From Gemmatimonas sp. (lineage in GTDB: Bacteria > Gemmatimonadota > Gemmatimonadetes > Gemmatimonadales > Gemmatimonadaceae): a DNA stretch of 64,000 nt. The stretch is from assembly GCF_031426495.1 (NCBI RefSeq), contig NZ_JANPLK010000049.1, positions 1 through 64,000 on the forward strand, read 5' to 3'. Under the pieces are notes generated by a model. It was given only the letters and a program-made list of their open reading frames with translations, made no database searches and had not been told where the DNA came from. This document shows, in pieces, positions 34,766 through 43,600 of this stretch. The stretch's first letter is position 1. The number at the start of each line of letters is the position of its first letter. The translations under genes were made by a program, and so were the position numbers.

Positions 34766-35419
34766 ATGCCCTCCCCTCGACGCGCGCCACTGAGTCGCGA
34801 CCGCATTTTGCGCGCTGCCATCGCGCTCGCAGACCGGCACGGTCTCGAGGCGCTCTCCATGCGCAAACTCGCCACGAAGCTCAAGGTCGAAGCGATGTCG
34901 CTGTACAATCACGTCGCGAACAAGGACGAACTGCTCGATGGCATGGTCGATGCCGTGATTGGGGAAATCGCGCGGCCGATCCGTGGCGGCGACTGGAAAG
35001 CCGCCATGCGTGCGCGTGCCACCTCGGCGCTGGCGGTGATGACGGCCCATCCGTGGGCGCCAATGCTCGTCATGTCACGCATCAGCGTCGGTCCCAACAT
35101 GCTCGGCTACATCGACGCCACGCTCGCCACGCTGCGCGAGGCGGGATTGTCCTGGTTCGAGACGGATCGCGCGTGGAATGCCATGGACAACTACATCTAT
35201 GGGTTCGCGATGCAACAGCAGAACTTTCCCGTGAACCCTGACGAATACGCATCGGCGGCGGCGGCCTACTTGCCCATGTTGCCCGCCGATGTGTACCCCT
35301 ACATGCACGAACTTTCGGCGCTTGTAGCAGATGGTTCGCACGACGGGACACTCGATTTTGCGTTTGGGCTGGAACTGATTCTCGATGGATTGGAGCGGCT
35401 GCGGCATACACGCGCATAG
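34766..35419 (+). CDS. TetR family transcriptional regulator
   Basis: Regulator of 217 aa from ATG 34766 (MPSPRRAPLSRD); a start at 34724 is possible but adds a poor N-terminus. The helix-turn-helix is ILRAAIALADRHGLEALSMRKLATKLKVEAMSLYNHV in pieces, with LSMRKLATKLKVEAMSLYNH being the core. The C-terminal region (ARATSALAVMTAHPWAPMLV, DNYIYGFAMQQQNFP) fits the tetracycline-repressor-like C-terminal domain type. Matching palindromic sites flank the gene on both sides (34669-34700 and 35728-35761), so it probably represses itself, the barrel gene and the secreted protein at 35807. Confidence 0.9.
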   Translation: MPSPRRAPLSRDRILRAAIALADRHGLEALSMRKLATKLKVEAMSLYNHVANKDELLDGMVDAVIGEIARPIRGGDWKAAMRARATSALAVMTAHPWAPMLVMSRISVGPNMLGYIDATLATLREAGLSWFETDRAWNAMDNYIYGFAMQQQNFPVNPDEYASAAAAYLPMLPADVYPYMHELSALVADGSHDGTLDFAFGLELILDGLERLRHTRA

Positions 35420-35727
35420 GCGCGTGCCAAGGCCACCATTCTGAGAGCAGGTAATCCGCGCCGGCATGGCCAGCGCCGCGACATGGACCAGCTTCGTCTG
35501 GCGCGCCTGCCCGTCCGCGCCCTACGCCGCGGAGTGTACGCGATCGTGACCCCATGCAGTTTGTACCCCCTTCGCCTGCAACGGCGTGACGGAATGGTAC
35601 TCGGCGAGGTATCCGTGGCAGGGCGTCAGTGGATCCGCGAGCCGATGTAGCGCTCAAGCCGTCGGCGCCCATTGAGACCCCTTCTGGTGCCGGGCTCGAA
35701 ATCGACCGCTGCGGCCGCTCGCTGAAA
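35420..35727. other. Intergenic region after the TetR gene
   Basis: A 55-codon plus-strand frame (ATG 35483 to TAG 35650, starting MDQLRLARLPVRAL) is open but has no ribosome site and no recognisable similarity, so I do not call it a gene. Nothing else is apparent until the operator sites at 35728. Confidence 0.3.
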
Positions 35728-35761
35728 CTTATAGTGTAAGCCTGCGTAACTTACAGTGTAA
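35728..35761. promoter_or_regulatory. Tandem TetR-type operator sites
   Basis: CTTATAGTGTA at 35728-35738 and CTTACAGTGTA at 35750-35760 are direct repeats 22 bp apart (two helical turns). The second, TTACA-G-TGTAA (35751-35761), is a perfect palindrome. They lie about 50-80 bp before the gene at 35807 and share sequence with the operator before the TetR gene. Confidence 0.6.
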
Positions 35762-35806
35762 CGGTAAGCGTTCGCGCGCCCCACCATCCTCTTTGACGCA
35801 CACTCC

Positions 35807-36652
35807 ATGCGATTCCGCTTGTTTCTGTTTCTGGTAACCGCGCTGGTCCCCGTCGCCGGAGCCCAGGCTCAGGCCCAGACGTGCGACGCAACCTTCAGTA
35901 AAAAGGGCAACCCGGTCACCGGGCTCAAGTTCACGGCGATGAACAGCGTGGCCGAGTTGTCCACTCGCGACGCCATCAACCAGCTGCGCGGCATCGTGGT
36001 CGCACGGGGCTACGATGTACTCGCCTTGGAACCGGAGGCGGGCGACATGCTGCTCGAAATGCCGCAGGCCGCCAACCAACGCTCATTTCCTATCGTGGCC
36101 AAGGCAACCTCCGCGGGCACGGTCACCACCGTGCAGTTGCGCGCCAATCTGCGCGCCGGGGTGTCTACCAACAGCGACGCCGTGAAGGCCGAACTGTGCG
36201 GTATGCTCACGGCGCTCACCGGCGGTGCGGCCGGCGAAACCGCCGCTCAGCAGGGCCAGCGTGCAACGGCGAGTGCCGCGCCCACCGTCATGAACGCCCA
36301 GATGCTCGCCGACCGCCTGTCCAAGGAGCGCGACGGGAACGTGAACGAAATTCCTCTGCGCTACAAGGATCGCGCCTTCTTACTCGAGGGCATGGTGTCA
36401 TCGGTCATCCGGGATGGCGACAGCTACAGCGTCATCTTCGACATTCTGCCGTGGGAAAAGAAGGCCGTGCACCTGCCGGGTGAGTCGCAGTTCAAAACCG
36501 ACATTGTCTGCAGGCTCGCGCCCGGCCAGTCCGTATACGCGCTCACGCTCAAGCCGAGAACCAAGGTCACACTCACCGGAACGTACCAGGAATACCGTGA
36601 GCTGCCGCTGCCTTCGACGATGTGGTTGTCCAATTGCACGCCGTCCAAGTGA
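35807..36652 (+). CDS. Secreted protein with C-terminal OB-fold-like domain
   Basis: Protein of 281 aa with a signal peptide ending at AQAQ. The first half of the mature protein (residues 26-140) is an unrecognised alpha/beta domain with two Cys. After an Ala/Gln-rich linker, the second half (MLADRLSKERDGNVNEIPLRYKDRAFLLEGMV, then KTDIVCRLAPGQSVYALTLKPRTKVTLTGTYQEY) resembles the tRNA_anti-like OB-fold proteins of the envelope. Role unknown. Tandem TetR-type operator sites lie directly upstream. Confidence 0.6.
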   Translation: MRFRLFLFLVTALVPVAGAQAQAQTCDATFSKKGNPVTGLKFTAMNSVAELSTRDAINQLRGIVVARGYDVLALEPEAGDMLLEMPQAANQRSFPIVAKATSAGTVTTVQLRANLRAGVSTNSDAVKAELCGMLTALTGGAAGETAAQQGQRATASAAPTVMNAQMLADRLSKERDGNVNEIPLRYKDRAFLLEGMVSSVIRDGDSYSVIFDILPWEKKAVHLPGESQFKTDIVCRLAPGQSVYALTLKPRTKVTLTGTYQEYRELPLPSTMWLSNCTPSK

Positions 36653-36677
36653 TGCGCCGGCCTGACCGCCGCGCCCG

Positions 36678-39206
36678 ATGCATTCATCCACTCATTCCAC
36701 TCATTTCGTGAACCGCTCGCTGTTCGTCCTCACACTTCTCATTGCTGTGCCGCCATTATCAGCGCAGGCGCCGCCGGTTACTGCGGGCGCGCCGGTGTCT
36801 GCATCGAAGCCGCCACGTGGTACCCTGGCGTCGCCAACCGGCCAAGTGGACATCGTCCCGCAGGACACGCTGCCGGCCACCCGCCGCGAGCGCGTGGCCG
36901 GGTATGTGCGCAGCCTCGCCTCGGGCGAGGTGCTGCGCGGCGCGCTCGTTCGCGTCGATGCCGACGCGCAGGTACGCCAGACTAATGAAGAGGGGTTCTA
37001 TGCCCTCGTCCTGCCGGTGGGGCCCCATCGGTTGCGTGTGCGCGCGATCGGGTACGCGCCACTCGACACGACCATCGTGGTCTCCGAACGGCTGGATCTC
37101 ACGCTCCGGTTGCGACCATCGGAGACGACGCTGCAGGCTGTGCAGGTGCAGGCGAAGCGTGAGGAACGGGCCGACCTGGACCCCGCCGCCCCGCAAATGA
37201 GCGTCGTGCGCCTAAGCATGGCCGCGGCCAAGGCGGTGCCACCGGTGCTTGGCGAGGTGGACCCGTTGCGCACCCTCACGCTCCTGCCGGGCGTCTCGAC
37301 AACGTCCGATGCGTCTACCGCCTTCTCCGTGCGCGGCGGCGGCGTGGACCAGAATCTCATCCTGCTGGATGAGTCCACGATCTACAATCCATCACACATC
37401 TTCGGCTTCCTCTCCACGTTCAATGCCGACGCGATCGACAACGTGACACTGTACAAGGGCGGCATTCCGCCTCGCTTCGGCGGACGCCTGTCGTCGGTGG
37501 TGGACGTCCGGCAGCGCGATGGGAACCGGGAGGAGTTCGCGGGCACGGCGTCCATCGGCCTGCTCTCCAGCAAGCTGCTGCTGGAAGGGCCGATGCGGGG
37601 CAAGCGCGGGTCCTGGATCCTGGCCGCACGGCGCTCCTATGCGGATGCCTTCCTGCCGCTGGCGAGCGACACGAGCGTCCGCGACAGCCGCGCGTACTTC
37701 TACGACCTGAATGCCAAGGCGCAGGTCAATATCGGGACCACCGGCGCCCTGATCGCCTCCGGCTACATGGGCCGGGACCTGCTGGGGTTGAGCAACGCCG
37801 GTTTCGGCGCCACGTGGGGCAACCGGGCCACCGCGCTGCGCTGGAACCAGGCCTTCGGTGGTCGACTCTTCTCGAAGGTCTCCGGGACGTGGAGCGACTA
37901 TGACTACAAGCTGGGCTTCCGCGCGGAGCCGAACGATTCGGCGACCTGGGTTGCGGGCATCGTAAGCGCGGACCTGCGGATCGATGAGACCTGGCAGATG
38001 ACGGCCAACCAGCGGCTCAGCGTCGGCGGTGAGATCACGCGCAACATCTTCCGGCCCGGTCGATTGAGCCCGGTCGGTGACACGGCGGGCTCCAGTTTGC
38101 GCACGCGCGAGGTGGAAAAACGCCTTGGCGTCTCCCGCGCCGCCTTCGTGAACTGCGAGATGGACGTGGGCACGCGGCTGGGGCTGCAGGCTGGCCTGCG
38201 CTACGCGGACTTTGCCCGCGTGGGCGAGGGGACGCGGTACCGGTACGCGAATGCTGCGCCGTTGGTTTGGAACCCGGCGCTGGGTCGGTACGAGCCTGGG
38301 GTGCTGGTGGATAGCAGCCGGGTGCCGCGCGGCACGCGCATGGCGTTCTACGATGGCCTCGAACCGCGCGCGACGGTGCGCTTCTCTCTGACGCCGCAGC
38401 ACAGCTTGAAGGCCAGCTACGCGCGAACGCAGCAGTTCCTGCAGCTCGTGTCGAATACGAACTCGCCGACGCCGCTGGATGTGTGGGAGCCGGCCGGTCC
38501 GTTCATCCGTCCGCAGGTGGCCGATCAGTATGCGTTCGGCTGGACGGGACAGTATCGGGGTGTGGAGCTCACGGCCGAGACGTACTGGAAGCAGGCGCGG
38601 AACGTGGTGGACTACATCGATGGGGTGGATGTGTTTCTGAATCCGCGCCTGGAGACGATGCTGGTGCAGGGGGAGGGACGTGCGTACGGACTGGAGCTGT
38701 TTGCGCGACGCGCCGAGGGGCGCTTCACCGGCTGGGCGAGCTACACGCTGGCGCGAGCCGAGCAACGCTTTCAGGCGCCGGGGACGACCAATGGCGGGAT
38801 CAGCGGCGGGCGCTGGTATGCGTCGCCGTTCGACAAGACGCACAACCTGTCGCTGGTGGGGAGCTGGTTGTGGAAGCCGAAGTGGCGCGTCGGTTCAACC
38901 TTCCTGCTCGCGTCGGGCCTCCCGGCCACACTGCCGCGCGCGCGCTACTGGGTGGATGGTTTCCTGATGGCGGAGTATGGCGATCGCAATTCATCGCGCC
39001 TGCCACTCTATCACCGCCTGGACCTGAGCCTCACGCGGCAGTATCGGCGTGGCGAGCTGCAGTTCGGCCTGATCAACGCCTACAACCGCTTTAACGCGCA
39101 ATCGCTGCGGGTGCAGCAGCGCAACGACAATTCGCTGGCCGCCGATGCGGTCCAGACCTCGATCTTCGGCATTATCCCGAGCCTGAGCTATGCGTTCCGA
39201 TTCTGA
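36678..39206 (+). CDS. TonB-dependent receptor with carboxypeptidase regulatory-like domain
   Basis: Outer-membrane receptor of 842 aa. After a signal peptide (ending LSAQ) a CarboxypepD_reg-like domain spans about residues 70-150 (VAGYVRSLASGEVLRGALVRVD and VGPHRLRVRAIGYAP). The plug domain follows (VDPLRTLTLLPGVSTTSDAS, FSVRGGGVDQNLILLDESTIYNPSHIFG). The barrel ends in the required C-terminal aromatic residue (SLSYAFRF). It is immediately followed by a DUF4249 lipoprotein, a pairing frequent in Bacteroidota and Gemmatimonadota. The ligand is unknown. Confidence 0.93.
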   Translation: MHSSTHSTHFVNRSLFVLTLLIAVPPLSAQAPPVTAGAPVSASKPPRGTLASPTGQVDIVPQDTLPATRRERVAGYVRSLASGEVLRGALVRVDADAQVRQTNEEGFYALVLPVGPHRLRVRAIGYAPLDTTIVVSERLDLTLRLRPSETTLQAVQVQAKREERADLDPAAPQMSVVRLSMAAAKAVPPVLGEVDPLRTLTLLPGVSTTSDASTAFSVRGGGVDQNLILLDESTIYNPSHIFGFLSTFNADAIDNVTLYKGGIPPRFGGRLSSVVDVRQRDGNREEFAGTASIGLLSSKLLLEGPMRGKRGSWILAARRSYADAFLPLASDTSVRDSRAYFYDLNAKAQVNIGTTGALIASGYMGRDLLGLSNAGFGATWGNRATALRWNQAFGGRLFSKVSGTWSDYDYKLGFRAEPNDSATWVAGIVSADLRIDETWQMTANQRLSVGGEITRNIFRPGRLSPVGDTAGSSLRTREVEKRLGVSRAAFVNCEMDVGTRLGLQAGLRYADFARVGEGTRYRYANAAPLVWNPALGRYEPGVLVDSSRVPRGTRMAFYDGLEPRATVRFSLTPQHSLKASYARTQQFLQLVSNTNSPTPLDVWEPAGPFIRPQVADQYAFGWTGQYRGVELTAETYWKQARNVVDYIDGVDVFLNPRLETMLVQGEGRAYGLELFARRAEGRFTGWASYTLARAEQRFQAPGTTNGGISGGRWYASPFDKTHNLSLVGSWLWKPKWRVGSTFLLASGLPATLPRARYWVDGFLMAEYGDRNSSRLPLYHRLDLSLTRQYRRGELQFGLINAYNRFNAQSLRVQQRNDNSLAADAVQTSIFGIIPSLSYAFRF

Positions 39207-39207
39207 T

Positions 39208-40092
39208 ATGCGCACGCGTCTGACGATAGTGGGAGCTGCGCTGCTCCTGACGATGGGCTGCGAGCGCGTGGTGGACATCACCGTGCCGACGATAGCCACG
39301 CGACTGGTGGTGAGCGGGCGGCTTGAACTGGTGCGCGGGGCGCCGTCAAACGGGGCACCGTCGGGGCGGCAGGTCATCACGCTGAGCACCAGCGCGCCGT
39401 ACTTCGAAACCGCGGGTCCGCCTCCGGCGCGCGGTGCAGAGGTGCGCGTCACGGACAGTCGGGGCATGACGACAGTTTTCCGCGAGCAGGCGAGTGCGCC
39501 TGGAGTGTATGTCACCGACAGCCTCGTTCCGGTGCTCCACCGGCGGTACACGCTCCGTGTCCGGTGGAACGACGAGAACTACGAGGGCAGTGACTCGCTG
39601 CTGCCGGTCGCCCCGATCGATTCGTTCTACTTCGTGGAGCGGACGGGGCTCTTCGCGCCGCCGGATGTCGCGCGCGAGCCGGGTCCGCGGGCGACGATCG
39701 ACTTCCGAGACCCGTCCGGCGTGGAGAACTACTACGTCTGGGACCAGTTCGTGGACGGCAAGCGCTTGGTGGAGGCCGATACCGCGTTCCGTTTCCGGCC
39801 GATGGAGCGCGACGCCTTCTTCAACGGCGCGCTCGTTCGCGGCTACCAGCCGTACTCGGGCGTCGTGCTGCGCCCGGGCCAGACGGTGCGCCTGCGACAC
39901 ATGTCGCTCAGCGAACAGGGGTATCGCTTCTACCTCGCGCTCAACAACGTGACCCTCGGGGACGGCTCGCCGTTCTCGACGCCGCCGGCTAGCGTGCGCG
40001 GCAACGTGGCCAACCTCACGCGGCCGGGGGAGCCGGCGTTGGGGTACTTCCTGGCGGCGGAAGTCGATGAGCGCACCGCGAGGGTGCCGTAG
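39208..40092 (+). CDS. DUF4249 family lipoprotein
   Basis: Protein of 294 aa whose N-terminus MRTRLTIVGAALLLTMGC is a lipoprotein signal, with Cys18 expected to be lipidated. The DUF4249 pattern is visible: VDITVPTIATRLVVSGRLE at the start of the mature part, then RRYTLRVRWNDENYEGSDSLLPVAPIDSF in pieces, and a C-terminal LGYFLAAEVDE. The start codon is one base after the TonB receptor stop, so the two are translated together. DUF4249 proteins are thought to act as surface partners of TonB receptors. Confidence 0.85.
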   Translation: MRTRLTIVGAALLLTMGCERVVDITVPTIATRLVVSGRLELVRGAPSNGAPSGRQVITLSTSAPYFETAGPPPARGAEVRVTDSRGMTTVFREQASAPGVYVTDSLVPVLHRRYTLRVRWNDENYEGSDSLLPVAPIDSFYFVERTGLFAPPDVAREPGPRATIDFRDPSGVENYYVWDQFVDGKRLVEADTAFRFRPMERDAFFNGALVRGYQPYSGVVLRPGQTVRLRHMSLSEQGYRFYLALNNVTLGDGSPFSTPPASVRGNVANLTRPGEPALGYFLAAEVDERTARVP

Positions 40093-40156
40093 TGGACGCC
40101 GACCCCGTTACGCTGCGTTCCGAAACCGTGTTGTGCAGGGCGGCGTACGCCGTTTC

Positions 40157-41278
40157 ATGACCACACGACGCAAACGCCTGAGCGCTGCCGCACTGATCTT
40201 CGTCGCAAGCGTGCTCGTCTTTGGCGTCGTCCTCAGCCGGGATGCAGCATGCCCGTCGATGGATGCGACGGCGATCGAGTCAGCACCGGCTGGCGTGTCG
40301 ACCATGCAGGCCGCCCGCTATCACTGCTACGGGGATACGGACGTCATTCACTGGGAAACGGTCGCTCGCCCTGAGCTTTCCGACAGCAGCGTACTGGTGC
40401 GCGTTCACGCGGTTGCGACCAACCCGCTCGATTGGCACTACATGCGCGGCAAGCCGTACATCATGCGACTGTCGAGCGGCATCGGCCGACCGTCAGACGT
40501 ACGACTGGGGCAGGATTTTGCCGGTGTTGTTGAAGCCGTCGGCGCGAACGTGACACGCTTTGCGTCGGGCGACTCCGTGTTCGGCGCAAGCCCGGGCGCA
40601 TTTGGAGAGTACATCGCCGTCCGCGAAAACGCGGACATTGCACGCGTACCAGATTCGATGAGTCTGGCCGAAGCGGCGGCGATGCCCGTTGCCGCCACCA
40701 CCGCACTTCAGGCCGTGCGTGATGCCGGACAGGTGACAACAGGTCAGCGTGTGCTGGTCAACGGTGCATCGGGCGGCGTTGGCACCTATGCTGTGCAAAT
40801 CGCGAAGTCCCTTGGCGCACATGTCACCGGCGTATCGAGCGCGCGCAATGTGGAGCTGGTGCGATCCCTCGGCGCCGACGCCACCATCGACTACACGAGC
40901 GAAGATTTCACGACCGGGACTGCACGTTACGACGTCATCATCGACAACGTCGGCAATCATGCCCCGTCTGTACTGCGCCGGGTGCTGGCGCCCGCTGGCC
41001 GCGTCGTCGTGGTGGGCGGCCCGGAGCGCGATCGCTGGTTTGGTCCGATCCGAAATCTGGTCGGCGCACTCGTGTACGGCTGGTTTGTCGAGCCAACGTT
41101 CACGGGATTGTTCTCCGAGACGTCGCAGGTGGATCTCGAGTATTTAGCGGCGTTGGTCAGGCTGGGGAGGCTTCACTCCGTGATAGACCGGCAGTTTGAA
41201 GCGCCCGAACTACGGGAGGCCATTGCCTATCAGGAAAGCGGCCGCTCGCGCGGGAAGAACATCGTGATCATCCCTTGA
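40157..41278 (+). CDS. NAD(P)-dependent medium-chain dehydrogenase (quinone oxidoreductase-like), membrane-anchored
   Basis: Protein of 373 aa. An N-terminal hydrophobic segment (LIFVASVLVFGVVL) precedes the enzyme, so it is probably anchored or exported, which is unusual for this cofactor-dependent family. The GroES-like domain has VRVHAVATNPLDWHYMRG and GQDFAGVVEAVG. The Rossmann domain has the nucleotide loop VNGASGGVGTYAVQIAK. The zinc ligands of alcohol dehydrogenases are absent, as expected for zeta-crystallin/quinone reductase members. A decayed relative lies at 33.2-33.9 kb. Confidence 0.88.
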   Translation: MTTRRKRLSAAALIFVASVLVFGVVLSRDAACPSMDATAIESAPAGVSTMQAARYHCYGDTDVIHWETVARPELSDSSVLVRVHAVATNPLDWHYMRGKPYIMRLSSGIGRPSDVRLGQDFAGVVEAVGANVTRFASGDSVFGASPGAFGEYIAVRENADIARVPDSMSLAEAAAMPVAATTALQAVRDAGQVTTGQRVLVNGASGGVGTYAVQIAKSLGAHVTGVSSARNVELVRSLGADATIDYTSEDFTTGTARYDVIIDNVGNHAPSVLRRVLAPAGRVVVVGGPERDRWFGPIRNLVGALVYGWFVEPTFTGLFSETSQVDLEYLAALVRLGRLHSVIDRQFEAPELREAIAYQESGRSRGKNIVIIP

Positions 41279-41572
41279 CGGTCCCTCAACGTTGCCGGCA
41301 TCCGTGACGTCCTGCCGTGACGTGGCCAGTGACGGGGGGAGCAGTCACCGGGTATGGCCTCACGAACCATCAACCGAGGCGTTCGTGCATAGGGTCAAGC
41401 GTATTGCCAGTCAACTCCGTGGTCATGTCCGCATACCCCTGCCGAAGCCGCTGCTCATCGCGTCGCTGTGCGCGTTGGAATTTGCCGCTGGCGGTTACGC
41501 CGACGACACCCACACACCCTTCGAGGGCACGAACGTCACGCGAGTGACGCTCTGAGCCGCGTACTGACGCAC

Positions 41573-42148
41573 ATGTCGTCGCTCTCCGACTCCGCTACGC
41601 TGCGCCGCACGCTGCAACACGCGCGGCAGGGCGACCGTGCGAGCTTCACGCAGCTCGTGGAGCACTACTATCCGCGCGCGATGCGGTTCGCCTTGCAGAT
41701 GTTGCGCAGCCGTGAAGATGCGGAAGAGGCGGTGCAGGACACCTTCCTGCGGGTGAACGACAATCTCGCCAGGTTCCGCGACGATGCGCCGTTCGATCCG
41801 TGGTTCTTCCGCATTCTCGGCAATCGCTGCCGCACGATGCTGGCGCGTCGAAAAAGACACCACGAGGTGGTCGAATACGGTGACCCGCCGGATGCTGCCG
41901 CCAACTCGAGCACGGCGGACCTTCGCCACGACGGCTTTGCGCGCGATGTGCAGCGCGCACTCGCCGAGCTTCCTGCCGAACAGCGCGAAGCATTTCTGTT
42001 GCGCCACGTGAACGAGATGGAGTACGACGAGATGACGATCGTGACCGGCGCCAAGGGCTCCACGTTACGCATGCGCGTGAAGCGCGCCATCGATGCACTG
42101 CGCGGCAAGCTGCAGGCGCTGCAGAACGCAGGAGCGTTCCATGAATGA
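41573..42148 (+). CDS. ECF RNA polymerase sigma factor
   Basis: Sigma-70 family factor of 191 aa from ATG 41573. Region 2 has DRASFTQLVEHYYPRAMRFALQML, EDAEEAVQDTFLRVNDNL and FDPWFFRILGNRCR; region 4 has LAELPAEQREAFLLRHVNEMEYDEM and TLRMRVKRAIDALR. It overlaps the following membrane protein, its probable anti-sigma factor, by 8 bp, and two exported proteins follow, so the four genes look like a sigma-controlled envelope operon. Confidence 0.93.
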   Translation: MSSLSDSATLRRTLQHARQGDRASFTQLVEHYYPRAMRFALQMLRSREDAEEAVQDTFLRVNDNLARFRDDAPFDPWFFRILGNRCRTMLARRKRHHEVVEYGDPPDAAANSSTADLRHDGFARDVQRALAELPAEQREAFLLRHVNEMEYDEMTIVTGAKGSTLRMRVKRAIDALRGKLQALQNAGAFHE

Positions 42149-42854
42149 CCGACGCTCGCACCACGAGCAGGATGAACGGCACGACCCGCGTGAAGCGTTG
42201 CCGCTCGACGACGAACTGATGCTCGCGCAGGTGAAGGCGGTACTCACACCGATGCCCCAGGTCGATCGTCGGCACATCGCGCAGATTTTGGCCGCCACGA
42301 GAAATCGCCAGCGCACGAGCGTGCAGCGGGTCGTCGCGCGACTCGGCGATGCGCTCGACTGGTGGCGCTTCCACACGCCTCCACTCGCACGCGGCGCGAC
42401 GCTGGCCACTGCTGCACTTGCCGTCGGCTTCGTGGCGCGCGGGTACGTCATGCGCTCCGAGCCCGGGCTCCCCGGGACCGGGCTCCCCGCGTCCATTTCG
42501 ACGCGCGTAGCCGTTCGCGAACGTCTCAGCGCCCCGGACACCCTTCAGGCGGTGAACGGTATGGCCGATCAGCGGGAGCAGCGCGTGACCACGCAATTCG
42601 TCCTCGATGCGCGCGACGTGCCCACGGCGCATCGCGTCTCCATTGTCGGTGACTTCAACGACTGGAACGGCAGCGCCACACCGCTCGCGCTCGATCATGG
42701 CGCCTGGACCATCACGGTGCCGCTGCCACCGGGACGCCACGTGTATGCGTTCGTCGTGAACGGCGACCGCTGGATTCGCGATCCGCGGGCAGCAGAAGCC
42801 ATCGACAACGATTTCGGTCGGCCGGGCTCCGTCATCATCGTGCAGGCGCCGTGA
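42141..42854 (+). CDS. Probable anti-sigma factor with periplasmic CBM48 (glycogen-binding-like) domain
   Basis: Membrane protein of 237 aa. Residues 1-80 are a cytoplasmic acidic/helical part, one membrane helix lies near 85-105 (GATLATAALAVGFVARGYV), and residues about 150-237 form a CBM48/AMPK-type carbohydrate-binding module (HRVSIVGDFNDWNGSATPL, GAWTITVPLPPGRHVYAFVV, ending DNDFGRPGSVIIV). There is no HxxxCxxC zinc motif in the cytoplasmic part. Position, overlap with the sigma gene and topology argue for an anti-sigma factor that senses a glycan or related ligand; this is inference. Confidence 0.75.
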   Translation: MNDRRSHHEQDERHDPREALPLDDELMLAQVKAVLTPMPQVDRRHIAQILAATRNRQRTSVQRVVARLGDALDWWRFHTPPLARGATLATAALAVGFVARGYVMRSEPGLPGTGLPASISTRVAVRERLSAPDTLQAVNGMADQREQRVTTQFVLDARDVPTAHRVSIVGDFNDWNGSATPLALDHGAWTITVPLPPGRHVYAFVVNGDRWIRDPRAAEAIDNDFGRPGSVIIVQAP

Positions 42855-42855
42855 C

Positions 42856-43536
42856 ATGATCACCCCGTCCACATTCCGCGCACGTGCTGCCCGTGTGGCG
42901 CTGGTCGCACTGTTGTTCGGCGCCGCTCCATTACGCGCGCAGGACGCGTCGCCGTTCGATGCCATCGCCGACGATGCCACGAAGGCTGCGCTGCGTTCGA
43001 TCATCGCGGACGCCGCCGCGCGGGGGCTTCCCACGGGCGCCCTCGTCACGAAAGTGCGCGAGGGCATCGCGAAACACGCGGCCCCTGAGCGTATCCGCAG
43101 TGCCACGGCGTTGCTCGCGGACCGACTCGCCGTGGCGAATACCGCTATTGCTCCCACCCGCAGCAGCGACGAACTCACCGCTGCGGCCGACGCGCTGCAG
43201 GTCGGTATCCCGGCGTCCACCTTGCGCGACATGCGTCAGCTCTGGCCTCAACGTCCGCTCACCGTGCCGCTTGGTGTTCTCTCCGAGCTCGTGGCGAGTG
43301 GCGTGTCCAAGCCCATCGCTACGCGTCGCGTGCGTGACCTCCTCATGAAGGGGGCCAACACCACACAGTTCGCCTTACTTGGCACGTCCGTGCAGAGCGA
43401 TATCGCGGCGGGACTCGCTCCTGATGCATCCATGGAGCTCCGCTCCAAGGGCGTGCTGTCGCTCATCGAACAGCGGTCCACGGGCGCCGGGGTGACCTCG
43501 GAGGGTTCGCCAACCCGCCCACCTGGTAAGCGCTGA
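42856..43536 (+). CDS. Secreted hypothetical protein of the sigma operon
   Basis: Protein of 226 aa with a signal peptide ending at LRAQ. The mature part is Ala-rich and mostly helical (ATKAALRSIIADAAARGLP, ELTAAADALQVGIPASTL), with a conserved-looking repeat of LPTGALVTKVREGIAKH type. No family recognised. It starts 1 bp after the anti-sigma-like gene and precedes the barrel gene. Confidence 0.65.
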   Translation: MITPSTFRARAARVALVALLFGAAPLRAQDASPFDAIADDATKAALRSIIADAAARGLPTGALVTKVREGIAKHAAPERIRSATALLADRLAVANTAIAPTRSSDELTAAADALQVGIPASTLRDMRQLWPQRPLTVPLGVLSELVASGVSKPIATRRVRDLLMKGANTTQFALLGTSVQSDIAAGLAPDASMELRSKGVLSLIEQRSTGAGVTSEGSPTRPPGKR

Positions 43537-43600
43537 CGCGCACAAATTCATGCAACAAAAGGGGTCGCGCCGAATCATGACCAGTCACTAGCGTACAGGG

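Noticed and set aside
35483..35650. 55-codon frame with ATG and stop between the TetR gene and its downstream operator
   Set aside because: No ribosome site, no similarity recognised and poor codon pattern.
37392..38843. Long minus-strand open frame inside the TonB receptor
   Set aside because: Arg/His-rich composition typical of antisense GC-rich codons; the plus-strand receptor is certain.
43550..43600. TGCAAC element before the last gene of the sigma operon as an ECF promoter
   Set aside because: No matching -10 element at the right spacing, and the genes upstream provide a promoter.
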